A stretch of 64,000 bases of DNA from Orientallactaga sibirica (GCA_036365145.1 JAEOAD010000005.1:310001-374000), one strand, 5' to 3'. Positions 45,070 to 56,383 are shown, numbered from the stretch's first letter. Notes: generated by a model from the sequence alone, not told the origin. Numbers and translations: made by a program.

Positions 45070-45303
45070 TTTTTTTTTTGTTTATTTTTATTTATTATTT
45101 TGAGAGTGATAGACAGACACAGAGAGAAAGAGGTAGGTAGATAGAGAAGGGGTACACCAGGGCCTCCAGCCACTGCAAAGGAACTCCAGATGCATGCACC
45201 CCCTTGTGCATCTGGCTTACGTGGGTCCTGGGGAATCGAGCCTCGAACCAGGGTCCTGAGGCTTCACAGGCAAGCACTTAACCACTAAGCCATCTCTCCA
45301 GGC
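45070..45303 (-). mobile_element. tRNA-derived SINE, type I
   Basis: GAAGGGGTACACCAGGGCCT to ATCTCTCCAGGCC; GAATCGAGCCTCGAACC is the long B-box variant also seen at 8.25 kb. Confidence 0.92.
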
Positions 45304-45311
45304 CTGCCTGT

Positions 45312-45533
45312 TTTTTTTTAAATTATTTATTTATTTTATTTTAGAGAGTGAGCAGACACACAGAGAGAATTGGCCTGCCAGGGCCTCAGCACTGCAACCA
45401 AACTCCAGACGTTTATGTCACCTAATGGGCATGTGTGACCTTGCTCTTACCTCACCTTTTGTACATCTGGCTTATGTGGGATCTGGAGAGTCAAACATGG
45501 GTCCTTAGGTTTTGCAGGCAACCTCTCCAGCCC
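45312..45533 (-). mobile_element. tRNA-derived SINE, type III
   Basis: GGGCCTCAGCACTGCAACCA, CACCTAATGGGCATGTGTGA, GATCTGGAGAGTCAAACATG. Confidence 0.88.
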
Positions 45534-45570
45534 AAATACCTGTTTTTTTCAGATGCAAAAATAAGTTCCA

Positions 45571-45730
45571 TGAGCCAGGCATGGTGGTGCACATCTTTAA
45601 TCCCAGCACTTGGGAGGCAGAGGTAGGAGGACCACCATGAGTTCAAAGCCACCCTGAAGCCACATAGTGAATTCCAGGTCAGCCTAAGCTAGAGTGAGAC
45701 CCTACTGCAAAAATCCCCCCCCCCAAAAAA
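45571..45730 (+). mobile_element. B1 SINE
   Basis: GAGCCAGGCATGGTGGTGCA; C9A7 tail; AAGTTCCATGA duplicated at both ends. Confidence 0.92.
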
Positions 45731-45984
45731 AGTTCCATGATATGAAAATGTCATATGGAAATGTACTGCTTTGAAAACATCAACAACAAAAAACCCTAAG
45801 CATATCTGAATACACATATTCATTAATGATGATAAATGCATAAATGCAAAATACTAATCTAAGATATGACTAATAAGAGAAGCTAGGCTAGAAGAACAGA
45901 AGAACTCTTTGTACTTTTCTCACTTAAGGTCTTCCTGCCTAACTCTCCTCAGTGCTGAGATTATAGACATATGCCATGTCTGAA

Positions 45985-46870
45985 TCCACAAGTTTTCTTT
46001 ACTGTTTCCTGTTTTTAAATTCTATAAACACAGCTTTCCACTTTATACAATATCAGCTAATTTATGTCTACAACAGAGTAAGAAACCTATTCCTCTTTAA
46101 ACAACACTTAAAAATAAAGGCCAATAAAAGGCAAAGCAAATGCTTGTGGATAACCTATTCACTTTACTCTGGAAATTTGTTGTATGATTCATTCTTGCTC
46201 CTATTCTGAGTGTTATGTCTCTAGAGCACCCGCCTCTTTTCAAGACTCTTCTCTGTGCTTGCTAGACTCACAGGAAGCTAGTGTCAATTCTGTGGAGCCC
46301 TTCCCCAGGACACTTCCTTTGTGTTCTGCAGAGGCAGCTGAGATAAGGGCTCAGCATCTTCATTTGGTGTTAGTGCAAGACACACAGCATGAGCTCAGGT
46401 TAACCACTGTGGCTGTTATCTAACTACTGCTAATGTTTAGCAGAGGATCCTGACCTTTCAAATGATGGCTTACAGCAGATATTCCAGAGCCACACTCTGT
46501 TCCATTCACCCTGTGAGCTCACACTGACTCAGGGGCTGTCCATGAAATGAAGGTGAAATCATGGAAGAATATACTAAAAGTAACCATAGAGATTACATAC
46601 TCTCTTATTTTAAATAGGAGTTAGAGGTAAAACTAGGGTTGAACCAGGTTTCTTGCTTTTGTTATGCTTGTCAGAACCCCATATCTACATAGTTCACTGT
46701 TCAACTTTAAGACTTGCTTTAGGGGATGACCAGGATACTGCTTGCTGAACCAAATAAAGAAGAATTGAAGATTGAATTCCTCTTTAACTCAGTAAATGCA
46801 TGTTGAATGAATGGAAAACTATCTTCAACTATCTGGAACTTGGAAGTTAGCACTAAAAATGATTTTGTTT
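45985..46870 (+). other. Intergenic segment, nothing recognised
   Basis: About 890 bp of unique sequence without identifiable repeat or coding signal. Confidence 0.5.
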
Positions 46871-46871
46871 C

Positions 46872-47096
46872 TTTTTTTAATTTAAAAATATTTTTAGAGA
46901 AAGAGAGAGAATTGGTGTGCCAGGGCCTCAGCCACTGAAATTGAACTCCAGATGCTTGTGCCATCTAGTGGGTATGTGTGACCCTGCACTTGCCTCACCT
47001 CTATGCGACTGGCTTACGTGAGATCTGGAGAGTTGAACATGGGTCCTTAGGCTTTGCAGGCAAGTGCCTTAACTGCTAAGCCATCTCTTCAGCCTG
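46872..47096 (-). mobile_element. tRNA-derived SINE, type III
   Basis: GGGCCTCAGCCACTGAAATT, GCCATCTAGTGGGTATGTGT, GATCTGGAGAGTTGAACATG, head ATCTCTTCAGCC. Confidence 0.9.
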
Positions 47097-47099
47097 TGA

Positions 47100-47253
47100 C
47101 TTTTTTTGCTTTTTGCTTTTTCAAGGTAGGGTTTCACTCTAGTTCAGGCAGACTTGTAAGGTAGTCTCAGGGTGGTCTTGAACTCACGACTTTCATTCTA
47201 TCTGTGCCTCTTAAGTGCTGGGATTAAAGGTGTGTACCACCACACCTGGCTAG
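47100..47253 (-). mobile_element. B1 SINE
   Basis: TTTTTCAAGGTAGGGTTTCA to CACCACACCTGGCT, 15-bp internal deletion. Confidence 0.88.
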
Positions 47254-47379
47254 CCCATGACTTTTGTTTCTAAAACAAGGTATGTCTGACGTTGGCTTTG
47301 AACTTGAGATCCTCCTGAGTGCTGAAATTATAGGTGTTGATCTATCTCTTCCAGTTAAAACTATTTTTCCTTGTTAAGC

Positions 47380-47660
47380 AATTCCTTGTATGTGTGTGTA
47401 GTGGGGGTTGGTAGGTATATGTGGAGGTCAGAGGAGAACATTGAGTGTTTTCTTGTACATCCACATATTTCTTTGAGATGAGTCTCCCCCCACCCCAAGA
47501 AGGTGCTGCTTTATGTCAGTGAGCCCCATAAATTCTCTGGTCCACACCCCCATAGATTGGGGTTACAGATATATGGCTATGCCCAACTTTCACATGGGTG
47601 TTAGAAACCCCCATAAGCAGCAAGTACTCTTAACCACTAAGCCATTTCCCCAACCCAGCA
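47380..47660 (-). mobile_element. B3/B4-like rodent SINE remnant
   Basis: TATATGTGGAGGTCAGAGGA, then GGGGTTACAGATATATGGCT and CTTAACCACTAAGCCATTTC. Confidence 0.45.
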
Positions 47661-47884
47661 ATATTTTCCCAAACTTTCTAATTGACAGTTTTCATATATG
47701 TACACAATGTGTTTTGGTCATAATCCTCTCCTATTATCTTCTTTTGTCTCTCCTCCCATATCCCTAGGAATTTATTTTTGTAGAAGGTAGAGCAAGAAAT
47801 GGAGGAAGAGGGGGAGATGGCCCAGCAAGTACAAGCAGCATGAATGCCTCAGAGTACCTGAGACTGATTCCGCAGCTCCCTCAT

Positions 47885-48375
47885 TGTTGTAGTTTCATGA
47901 TGCTGGGATGAATATCCACACTAGGCACAGTTTAGAGGAGGAAGTGATTTATTTCAAACTTACAGATCCAGGGGAACTTTCATAGATGGTGGAAGAAGCT
48001 CCTTCCATAAAGCCAAGCAGAAAGAAAAACCATACTGAGCAAAACACCAGCACCAATACGCATACCAAAAAACAGCAAGCAGCAGGGGCTCAGGTAGAGC
48101 CCAAACTTTTCTGAATATCTTTGGGCTGGAATTCAGATCCACCCCTAAATCCACCATTGGGTGACCTCAGGATCTGCCCTCTCAGTGACACCTCTTTCAG
48201 CCAAGTGGTTGGAGAGCCAAACTACAAGCTTTAATAAATCACCTGTCTCAGCAGGGTCTTCTGGAGCTACATGTACTTCATTACCCTGCTTCAATGCATG
48301 TCCATGCTTCCAAAATCAATACCAGATGTTCAGGACACAGCCATTATGAGAAAATAAATTGTGATCTTGAACAAT
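47885..48375 (-). mobile_element. Dispersed repeat related to the 27.5-kb family, long copy
   Basis: Holds TTTCAAACTTACAGATCCAG and GATGGTGGAAGAAGCTCC and continues about 370 bp beyond the part seen at 41.1 kb. May represent a fuller version of the family. No conserved open frame. Confidence 0.45.
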
Positions 48376-48640
48376 AGTTTTTTTTTTCCCCTTTCTAAAG
48401 AGTTTGCTTTTCTACCATTGAGTCTTTCTTGGGTGGAATCACCTCAGGTATCCTTTTCATTGTTTCAATGTAAAATACTTGATGCATATTTAATGGTGGT
48501 AATCTCTTTAACAATAGCAGCTTTAGCAACCAGTCTCTGTACCAGTGGCCTTAAAATTCCTGAAAAATTTCCAACTTTAAATCTTATATCTCTCAGTTCT
48601 ATATCTTCCACAATTCCATTACTTTCAAATTCAATCTTGC

Positions 48641-48863
48641 CAGGTGTGGTGGCTCACGCCTTTAATCCCAGCACTTGGGAAGCAGAGGTAGGAAGATCAC
48701 CGTGGGTGTGAGGCCACCCTGAGACTATTTAGTTAGTTTAGGGTCAGCCTGGGCCAGAGTGTTGCAAATGGGTCTGGCTGTACATGGGTGGCTAGGGAAT
48801 TGAATCCCAGCTAGCAGGCTTTGCAAGCAAGAATTATTAACCACTGAGCCAGTTCCCTAGCTC
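48641..48863. mobile_element. B1 fragment joined to a tRNA-SINE fragment
   Basis: Plus B1 (GCCAGGTGTGGTGGCTCACG to GGGTCAGCCTGGGCCAGAGT) is cut and followed by a minus SINE head (GTTGCAAATGGGTCTGGCTG to AGCCAGTTCCCTAGC). Confidence 0.8.
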
Positions 48864-48890
48864 CAGATAAATAAAAAGAGCAAAAAATAG

Positions 48891-49100
48891 GACTGGAGAG
48901 ATGGCTTAGTGGTTAAGGCACTTGCCTGCAAAGCCAAAGGACCCAGGTTCAATTCCCCAGTACTCACATAAAGTCAGATGCAGAAGGTACTATATGCATC
49001 TGGAGTTCATTTGCAGTGGCTAGAAGTCCTGGAGTGCCCATTCTCTCTCTCTTTCTATCTGCCTCTTTCTCTCTCTCTCTTAAGCAAATAAAATATTTTA
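48891..49100 (+). mobile_element. tRNA-derived SINE, type I
   Basis: GGACTGGAGAGATGGCTTAG; tail to AAAAGAGCAAAAAGTAAG, where AAAGAGCAAAAA matches the left flank, and then the 7SK copy starts. Confidence 0.92.
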
Positions 49101-49115
49101 AAAAGAGCAAAAAGT

Positions 49116-49330
49116 AAGATGTGAGGGTAACTGGCTGCAACATCTGCCACCCCGTTGATTGCTGGGGCTGATTCAGCTGGTCTAGCTGGCTATGCAGGTG
49201 TCCCCTTCCTCCCTCACTGCTCTATGTGTGTCCCTCCTGAATCTGTGTGATCCATGGATATCTGGGCATAGAATCTTCTAGGCAGAGAATGGTCAGTCTC
49301 CCAGGCTCAAAAGAGGAAGAGCAAAGTGTC
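49116..49330 (+). pseudogene. 7SK RNA pseudogene (5' part)
   Basis: From 49,117 the sequence follows 7SK small nuclear RNA from its 5' end: GATGTGAGGG, then CATCTGCCACCCCGTTGATT, then GTGTCCCCTTCCTCCCTCAC. Identity is high for about 135 nt and then fades, with a weaker aligned patch near 49,280-49,310. Many C-to-T and G-to-A changes and loss of the 3' half make it a dead retrocopy. 7SK binds HEXIM/P-TEFb in its functional form; this copy has no reason to be functional. Directly preceded by the tail of a plus-strand SINE. Confidence 0.85.
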
Positions 49331-49680
49331 AAGGAGGTTGTTAAAGAGTGAGCATGTGCTAGTCCTTGAGCAGGTATCACCAGTGGAATGGGGCAGCTTA
49401 TGTAGTATCTTCAAGGGCATGTAAAAGATTCCTCATGGATGTGGGGAATAGGAACCATTGCATGATTTCAAGCAGAGCCATGATGCACTCTACATTTTAT
49501 AAGGGTCATTCTGGGTACAAATGTTTTGAGATAAAGACACCAGAAAAGGTAAGAGCAGAGGTCAGTTAGCCGATTGTGCCAGTGATCCAGGCAAAAGACA
49601 AGAGTGCCATGGGCATGGATGCTGGAATGTTTTGAAGATAGAGCTTGTGGGGTTTCTTGAGTTAGCTTTGGGCCGTTTGC
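49330..49680 (+). repeat. Ancient interspersed repeat right of the 7SK copy
   Basis: Blocks such as GGGAATAGGAACCATTGCAT, AAGGGTCATTCTGGGTACAA and CCAGTGATCCAGGCAAAAGA resemble a common old mammalian repeat. The family is not assigned. Confidence 0.4.
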
Positions 49681-50166
49681 ACACAGATTACAATGTGAAG
49701 GGTCTCATTTGGAATCATGCAACAAGAAGGTTCGGGGGGGAGGGTGGCAGAGGGCAGTTCTTTTAGTGATTTGATGGAATTAAGTCACTGAAAGTTTTAT
49801 TTCTTCAGAGACCACTATTAATACTACCTGTATCTTCTGCCTGAGGTAAAAATAAAAGCACCCAGGAAAGGACTAGACACTTTAATGAGAGAAGGGGATG
49901 AAGCTAACTTGTTCATTCTCTCATTTAATTTGTTCCAACCCCAAAGTTTGATGGTTACTACACAAAAAGCATATTTTATAAGAGGCACCAAGAAAGAACC
50001 AGGCAGTTGCTAAACACATTAATCTGATCTTCAGAGCTCTAACTTGGGCTGAGACATTACTGCTGCTGCTGTGTGAGATCCCAGCCCATTTGGAATGGTG
50101 CTTTTGCAAACAAGCTTTGCTCCTTACTGAGAGAGTAAGATGAACTAATGGGAGGAAAGTAGACAG

Positions 50167-50194
50167 TGTGTGTGTGTGTGTGTGTGTGTGTGTT
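50167..50194 (+). repeat. (TG)n microsatellite
   Basis: 14 TG units, followed by an old B1 remnant to about 50,282 (TGAGACAGAGTCCAGATAGG to CATCATGCCCAGCT). Confidence 0.9.
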
Positions 50195-50284
50195 GAGACA
50201 GAGTCCAGATAGGCTTTAAACTCTTGGCTCTTCTTCTGCCTTCCAGAAGTGAGATTTCAGATATGAGCCATCATGCCCAGCTAA

Positions 50285-50955
50285 TGAGTGTTTTAAAGGA
50301 AAGAATATTTCATGAAAGGAACAGTGAGTTCAAGTGCTTTTATCACATTTTCCCCATTGATATCACAGTTTTCTTTAAGAATTAGACTGGCATTCATTCT
50401 ATTTCTTGGCTATACAAGTGTAAATGAACACTTTGGAATTAAGCCATGAGGATTGATGGAAATAATTATAACCATTCTAATGAGACCATGTGACCATCAC
50501 TCTAGTTCAAATCTATAAAATGTAATCTCATTTCTTTTGTTTTCTTTGGATCTGCTTGACATCGTATTTCATCTCAAATCTACTATGTTTGGAAAATTCT
50601 ATTATTTTGCCCTTCTGCCTACTTGTTAATTTAATGTGTTGCTTTAGCTACAGTAACCTTTAGTTACAGTAAAAATTTTGCATGTAGTTTTCAGGCTAAA
50701 AGCTATTTCTTTTGAGAGTTAGCAAGCCAGTGGAACCTCTTTATATAGCAAGAGGGCATTCTATCCAAGGATTAAAAAGAAGCTTGAATTTTTTCAGGAT
50801 GAAAGGGGAAGGGAGAGAGACCCTCAGGAATCCTGGTGTCCAGTATCTACTCTTAGGGAAAACCTGATCTGTTTAGTGGGCCTGTAAGGACATAGCCATT
50901 ATTCCTCAGGACATATCCATTAATGGGATCATTCATCAGAGATATGCCTTGAAAG
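50285..50955 (+). other. Intergenic segment, nothing recognised
   Basis: About 670 bp of AT-rich unique sequence. Confidence 0.5.
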
Positions 50956-50962
50956 GTAACCT

Positions 50963-51160
50963 TAAGCCAGGTGTGGTGTCTCATGCCTATTCTAACACCT
51001 AGGAGGCTGAGGATCTCAGTGAGTTTAATGTCAGTCTGGACTACAGACTGAGTTCTAGGTCAGCCTGGGCTAGAGTGAGACCCCCACTTCAAGAAAATAA
51101 ACAAACAAACCCTTATAAACAAACAAACAAACAAACAAACAAACAAACAAACAAACAAAC
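50963..51160 (+). mobile_element. B1 SINE with (AAAC)n tail
   Basis: TTAAGCCAGGTGTGGTGTCT to GTGAGACCCCCACTTCAAG, then AAAC units to 51,160 with one interruption. Confidence 0.88.
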
Positions 51161-51164
51161 CCAA

Positions 51165-51764
51165 AACTGTAGCAATCTTAAGATTTTTGAGCCTTAGTTT
51201 TAAAAGGATTTTGGAGGTGCAAATAACTTTAGAGAATATTGAATCCAACTTTTCCTCTCCAGAGCCTAAAGACACAGTAAACTAAGAACAGAGGAGCTAT
51301 AATTTAGTTCTGCTTAGTGTCATTATATTGTGCCACTATGCCCCAGAACTCCACCATCCAGTGGAATTCCTCTGCAACATCACCATTTTGCATACTTCCC
51401 ATGACAGGAGCTCATACTGTCCATGACAGAAAAGCCCCTCTGTCCATTTTTCAGAAGGCTGTCCTCCTTTCTCAGTAAGCTGAGTCCTGCCTGTCCTCAG
51501 CAGACACTGTTCGGTTGTAGGTCTTCTCTTTCTGCCTCAGGACATACCACAGAAGTTTGCTCAGAGTACCCGCAGCTGGCATAAACCCTCTCCATCCTGA
51601 CATGAGCCTGCTTCACCCTGATCATTAGACCAAACTTCCTGTCTCCTTGCAATTCTGCCCAGTTTCTTCCTGTTTTTGAGGCACTTTATATTCTAGATAC
51701 AGCATGACCTAGTTAAAAGTTTCTTTAGATTGATGTGGATAGGAGTGGACACAGTGGATTATTG
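51165..51764 (+). other. Intergenic segment, nothing recognised
   Basis: Unique sequence, moderately GC-balanced. No exon or repeat identified. Confidence 0.5.
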
Positions 51765-52060
51765 TTAATTTTGTGTGCTAGTTAACTAGACTTTTCACAA
51801 TATTCACATATTTGGTTAAACTTATCTAAATATTGCTGTGAAGGTTATTTCTGAGATGAGATTAGCATTTAAATCAACAGGTTTCAAATAATGTAGATTA
51901 CCATCTTTAATGCAGCTAGGCCTCACCCAATTAGTTGAGGTCCTTAAGAAAAAGCTTGGCTTTCCCTGAGGAAAAGGGGATCCTGCCAGCAGAGTGTCTT
52001 GGATTCCAGCTCTAATATTCTCTCTTCCTGTATTTCTGGCCAGTTGGCCTATCCTGACAA
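51765..52060 (+). repeat. Ancient interspersed repeat, family not named
   Basis: GTTAATTTTGTGTGCTAGTT, then GATGAGATTAGCATTTAAAT, then GCCTCACCCAATTAGTTGAG follow a widespread old mammalian repeat that I recognise but cannot name reliably. Confidence 0.45.
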
Positions 52061-52637
52061 AGTTATGAGTGCCAGTTCTTTAAAATCAACCCCCTCCCCT
52101 TCTGCCTTCCACTTCCCCCTTCCCTATAACATAAAGTTATATAGTTTTCATTTCTGAAAGGTCTGTAGTAAACCCCATCTCCCATTTATGACTTTCATTT
52201 CATAAACTACTTTTAGTAATTTAAATCTTTTAACTGTTTGGTGTAAATAAAGCTTAATCAATTTGATTAAAAGAAGTAACTTTTGATTTTGTTGGTTTTC
52301 TTCATTGTTTTACTGTTTTGGAAATTAATAACTGTTCTAATCTTTACTAATTTCTTCTACTTGCTTTTGGTTTAATTTGCTCTTGTATATTTTTTTCCTT
52401 TGGGAGATATGGAAAAAAAATTCACCCCAGATGTGGCACCAAAAGACCAAAGAAATGATTCTATCCAAGTCTAGCGTGGTGATGCAATAAGTTTATGGGA
52501 GCAAGTGACTCAAAAGCAGCTGCTTCACTGACAACTCCCACTCCAGCATGGGTGACAACTCATGAGATTCACATCATTGGTCTCAAATTTCAACTGTTCA
52601 TCTTTTGTATACTCTAGCACCCTACAGACCACCTGCA

Positions 52638-52856
52638 GCTGAGAGCTGGGACTTATAGGCGTGTGCAACCACACTCATTTCATGTGCTCGGGGCAAGCAC
52701 TCCTACCAAATGAGCTGAGAGCTGGGACTTATAGGCATGTGCAACCACACATATTTCATGTGCTTGGGGCAAGCACTCCTACCAAGTGGGATTTATAGGC
52801 GTGTGCAACCACACTCATTTCATGTGCTCGGGGCAAGCACTCCTACCAAACGAGTT
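52638..52856 (+). repeat. Three-copy tandem repeat, 64-76 bp unit
   Basis: The unit TATAGGCGTGTGCAACCACA ... GGGGCAAGCACTCCTACCAA occurs at about 52,654, 52,730 and 52,794. Copies 1 and 3 are closer to each other than to copy 2. The start of the unit resembles a B1 3' end, so it seems to be an expanded SINE remnant. Confidence 0.8.
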
Positions 52857-52891
52857 ACACCCTCATCTGTCAATTTTTTTTTTTTTGCATT

Positions 52892-52923
52892 TAAAAAATA
52901 TTTTTTTATTTATTTGAGAGAAA

Positions 52924-52966
<43 letters not shown>

Positions 52967-53108
52967 TGCACATGCCAAGGCCTCTAGCTACTGCAAACAA
53001 ACTCCAGATGCATGTACCAACTTGTTTACATGGGTCCTGGACAGTAGAACTGGGATTCTTTGGCTTTGCAGGCAAATGCCTTAACTACTAAGCCATCTCT
53101 CCAGCCCT
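52892..53108 (-). mobile_element. tRNA-derived SINE, type I with (GA)n
   Basis: (GA)17 at 52,929-52,962, then CACATGCCAAGGCCTCTAGC to ATCTCTCCAGCCC. Confidence 0.92.
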
Positions 53109-53985
53109 GGCATTTTTTTTATTGACAACTTCCATACTTACAGACAATAAACCATGATAATTCCTTTCCCCTTCACAAATCCACTCTCCATCATATTCCC
53201 TCCCTTTCTCCATTAGTCTCTCTTTTATTTTGATGTCATAATCTTTTCCTCCTATTATGAGGGTCTTGTGAAGGTAGTATTAGGCACTGTGAGGTCATGG
53301 ATATTGAGGCCAGTTTCTGTCTAGACAGTTACGTGCAGTCTTACACTTCCTTTGGCTCTGATATTCTTTCCACCATTTCTTCTGTGATGGACCCTGGGCC
53401 TTGGAGGGTGTGATAGAGATGTTTCAGTGCTGAACACTCCTCTGTCACTTCTTCTCAGCACTATGTGCCTGTTGGGTCATCCCAGTGGTCACTGCAATCT
53501 GAAAAGAGAAGCTTCTCTAACCAAAAGTGAGGGTAGCATTAATATATGGGCATGAACACTAGGTAAAGTGCTTACAAGGCAGTTTGGTGAGCATTACATA
53601 TGCATTTAGCCAGACAAGAGCAGGTGTTAGACACCTAAGGCTCATAACCTCCCCAACCATAGGCTTTTGATTAGGTTTTCTGTACCAGGCATGTATTTCC
53701 TCCCATACAGGGCCTCCAGTCCAGTTAGAGAACAGTTGGTTTCCTCCATAATAGACATGACACTATTGCACCCATTTGGGCTTTTGGCCTGGTTGATCAA
53801 ACTTGAGGTTTGTACTGTCCACTGTTTTGACCACTGTTCAAGGATTGTTTTGATTTTTTATTTTAATGCCAGGAAGTCAGAGCAAAGAAATTTATCTCCA
53901 CCAAGCTTTACATGCAGTTCCTAAAAGTGAGTGGTTTCCTCTTTTCTCCAGGTCCCTCCTACTTGCTAACTTTGCTGGCAGGTAC
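53108..53985 (-). mobile_element. L1 3' end, family B, antisense copy
   Basis: Reverse complement of the family B 3' end: it begins TTTTTTATTGACAACTTCCA and runs through TCCCTCCCTTTCTCCATTAG, the complement of the polypurine tract. More diverged than the family A pair. A minus-strand SINE (52,892-53,108) abuts its 3' end. Confidence 0.72.
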
Positions 53986-54094
53986 TTCCTTACTGAATTG
54001 TTAGCACAATGTTGGGATAGGCTCTAGTTTTAGATTTTTCCCAGAGGGCTTTGTAGCCTTGCTTCTATATAAGAAGTACAACACTTTTCTTTTC

Positions 54095-54173
54095 TTTTCT
54101 ATTCTATTCTTTTCTTTCTTTTCTTTTCTTTTCTTTTCTTTTCTTTTCTTTTCTTTTCTTTTCCTTTCCTTTC

Positions 54174-54230
<57 letters not shown>
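54095..54230 (+). repeat. (TTTTC)n/(TTTC)n microsatellite
   Basis: TTTTC units, then CCTTT, then about 14 TTTC units; the expanded tail of the SINE that follows. Confidence 0.97.
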
Positions 54231-54231
<1 letters not shown>

Positions 54232-54429
54232 CCTTTGAGAGATAGAAAGAGAGAGAAAGAGAGAGTGAGAGAGAGAGAATGGGTGCACCAGGGCCTCCAG
54301 CCACTGCAAACGAACTCCAGATGCATGTTCCTTCTTGTGCATCTGGTTTATGTGGGTCCTGGGTAATCTAACCATGGTCCTTTAGTTTTGCAGGCAAACA
54401 CCTTAATGACTAAGCCATCTTCCCCAGCC
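54095..54429 (-). mobile_element. tRNA-derived SINE, type I
   Basis: GAATGGGTGCACCAGGGCCT to ATCTTCCCCAGCCC; CAACACTTTTCTTTT is duplicated at 54,079 and 54,430. Confidence 0.92.
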
Positions 54430-54439
54430 CAACACTTTT

Positions 54440-54890
54440 CTTTTTTATTGGAATTGAATATGAGTGTGGTTTTCATGTGTGTGCATTTGCATATTTGTAT
54501 TAGGGTACACATGTGTGCATTTTTATGTGAAGGCCAGAGACACCATTGAGTGTTTTTCTCAATCACTGTCCACTTTTTTTTTTCTTTTGAGGCAGAATCT
54601 CTCACTGAACCCAGAGTCTACCAATTTAGTTAGACTAACTAGCTAGCAAATCTTGGGATCCTCCTATGTCTTCCTCCCCAGTATTTGGGTTATAGTGCAT
54701 GTTGCCACACCCAGCTTTTATGTGGGTTCTGGGGATCATTTAGTCTCAAGATGGCCTTGAACTCAGGACAATCCTCCTACCTCTGCCTTCCAAGTGCTGG
54801 GATTAAAGGCATGTGCCCTTAACTCAGGACATCATACTTGCATGACAAAGACTTTACCAACTGAGCCATCTCCATAGCTCCCCAAGAAAT
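54440..54890 (-). mobile_element. B4/B3-like composite repeat
   Basis: Starts with TGTGTGCATTTGCATATTTG and GAAGGCCAGAGACACCATTG, continues with B1-like GAGGCAGAATCTCTCACTGA, and includes a B1 piece CTCCTACCTCTGCCTTCCAA and an ID end ACCAACTGAGCCATCTCC. Several merged elements. Confidence 0.5.
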
Positions 54891-55171
54891 ATAACTCTTA
54901 TTTCCTAGTGATTAAGTGATTATAACTGATTCTGAAGTATGAAACTATTTGGAGATAGTGATTATATAATATATTCATCCAACTTATACTGGTAAAGAGG
55001 AAAGCAGATTCTGTGAGTTTATTCAGATAATTACATGGCCTGGAACTCAATAAATATATTTACTACTGAGTTATAAAAGTATTTTAAAAAGTCTCATTTC
55101 AGTTTTCATAAGCATAATTGGCCAAATTGAAGGGTCTCAATTGATCAATAACAATGTACATAATATAAAAT

Positions 55172-55345
55172 AAAGAAAATCTGGGCATGGTGAATGCACA
55201 CCTTTAGTCCCAGCACTCAGAAGGAAGAGGTAGGAGGATCATTGTGAGTTCGAGGCCAGCCTGAGACTACATAGTGAATTCCAGGTCAACCTGGGCCACA
55301 GTGAAACCCTACCTCAAAAACAAAACAAAATGAAAAGAAAGAAGG
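55172..55345 (+). mobile_element. B1 SINE
   Basis: ATCTGGGCATGGTGAATGCA; tail with AAAGAAAGAAGGAAAGA, in which AAAGAAGGAAAGA recurs at 55,717 beyond two further SINEs. Confidence 0.9.
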
Positions 55346-55348
55346 AAA

Positions 55349-55560
55349 GAGGGCTGGAGAGATGGCTTAGCAGTTAAGACACTTGCCTGCAAAGCCAATG
55401 GACCTTCAGTTCAATTCCCCAGGACCCACATAAGCCAGATGCACAAGGTGGCACATGTGTCTGGAGTTCGTTTGCAGTGTCTGCAGGTCCTGGCACCCAT
55501 TATCTCTCTTTCTATCTCAGTCTGCCTGTTTCTCTCTCTCTCAAATAAATAAAAAATAAT
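55349..55560 (+). mobile_element. tRNA-derived SINE, type I
   Basis: AGGGCTGGAGAGATGGCTTA to CTCTCAAATAAATAAAAAAT. Confidence 0.92.
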
Positions 55561-55716
55561 TTTTTTTTTTTTGGTTTCTCGAGGTAGGGTCTGACTCTAG
55601 CTCAGGCTGACCTGGAATTCACTATGTAGTCTCAGGGTGGCCTCGAAATCACAGCAATCCTCCTACCTCTGCCTCCTGAGTGCTGGGATTAAAGGCATGA
55701 GCCACCACACTTGGCT
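55561..55716 (-). mobile_element. B1 SINE
   Basis: GGTTTCTCGAGGTAGGGTCT to CCACCACACTTGGCT; lies against the tail of the preceding SINE. Confidence 0.92.
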
Positions 55717-55768
55717 AAAGAAGGAAAGAAAGTAAAAAACCCTTACTTGTGCATTTCAGAAACAATCC

Positions 55769-56185
55769 TGTAAGGTTTGGGAGTGACCAAGACTATGCAG
55801 ACCACTCTGAGGCAAAGATGAAAGTTTTTATTCGAGAAAAGCATGAGCTGCCAGGGCTGACTCTCAAGAGAGGAGCACAGCCAACCTGAGTTTTCACGTA
55901 GTGGGCTTTATAGGGCTTTTCAGTTGGGGGAAGGTGAGGAAGAGAAAAGAAATCCTTTGTTCTTTACATTAGCCATTTCAAATAATTAGGGTGAGACCAG
56001 AATAGTGACCAGGCAATTTACGAGATAAGGGGGCAGGAAACCATGACCTGGAGGTGTTGTTAGGCAAGGAAGGGATAAAGGCTGCGCATTTTCTTGAGGA
56101 ATGTGGGAGGCCCACTTCCTTATATCTCTGTCACCCTTCTGCTATCCTTGGTGACTTCATTTTGGGAGCCTATTCCGACCTAACA
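55769..56185 (-). mobile_element. Solo LTR of an endogenous retrovirus
   Basis: On the minus strand the element starts TGTTAGG and ends CCTTACA, near-perfect inverted termini of the TG...CA type. It contains CTATAAAGCCC (TATA box, 55,918-55,908), AATAAA (55,832-55,827) and about 58 bp from there to the end, the normal U3-R-U5 layout. Flanks AATCC and AATTC look like a worn 5-bp target duplication. No internal viral genes are present. The class is not assigned. Confidence 0.7.
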
Positions 56186-56383
56186 AATTCTGTCTCTGCT
56201 TCCCTTCTCACTGTAGAGGCAGTGGGATTACAGGTGTGCACCACTGCCTGCCTAGAGCTCTATGTGGTTTCTGGGGATCTGTATTAAGGGTCTCACACAA
56301 GTCTTTTTACCACTGAGCCATCTCTCCAAGCCCCTATAATTCTAATACACACACCCCCAAATTCTACTCTTGCTTGCTTTTAC

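Noticed and set aside
54001..54375. Lys-Glu-Arg-rich open frame of 124 codons
   Set aside because: It is the TTTTC/TTTC tract plus a SINE.
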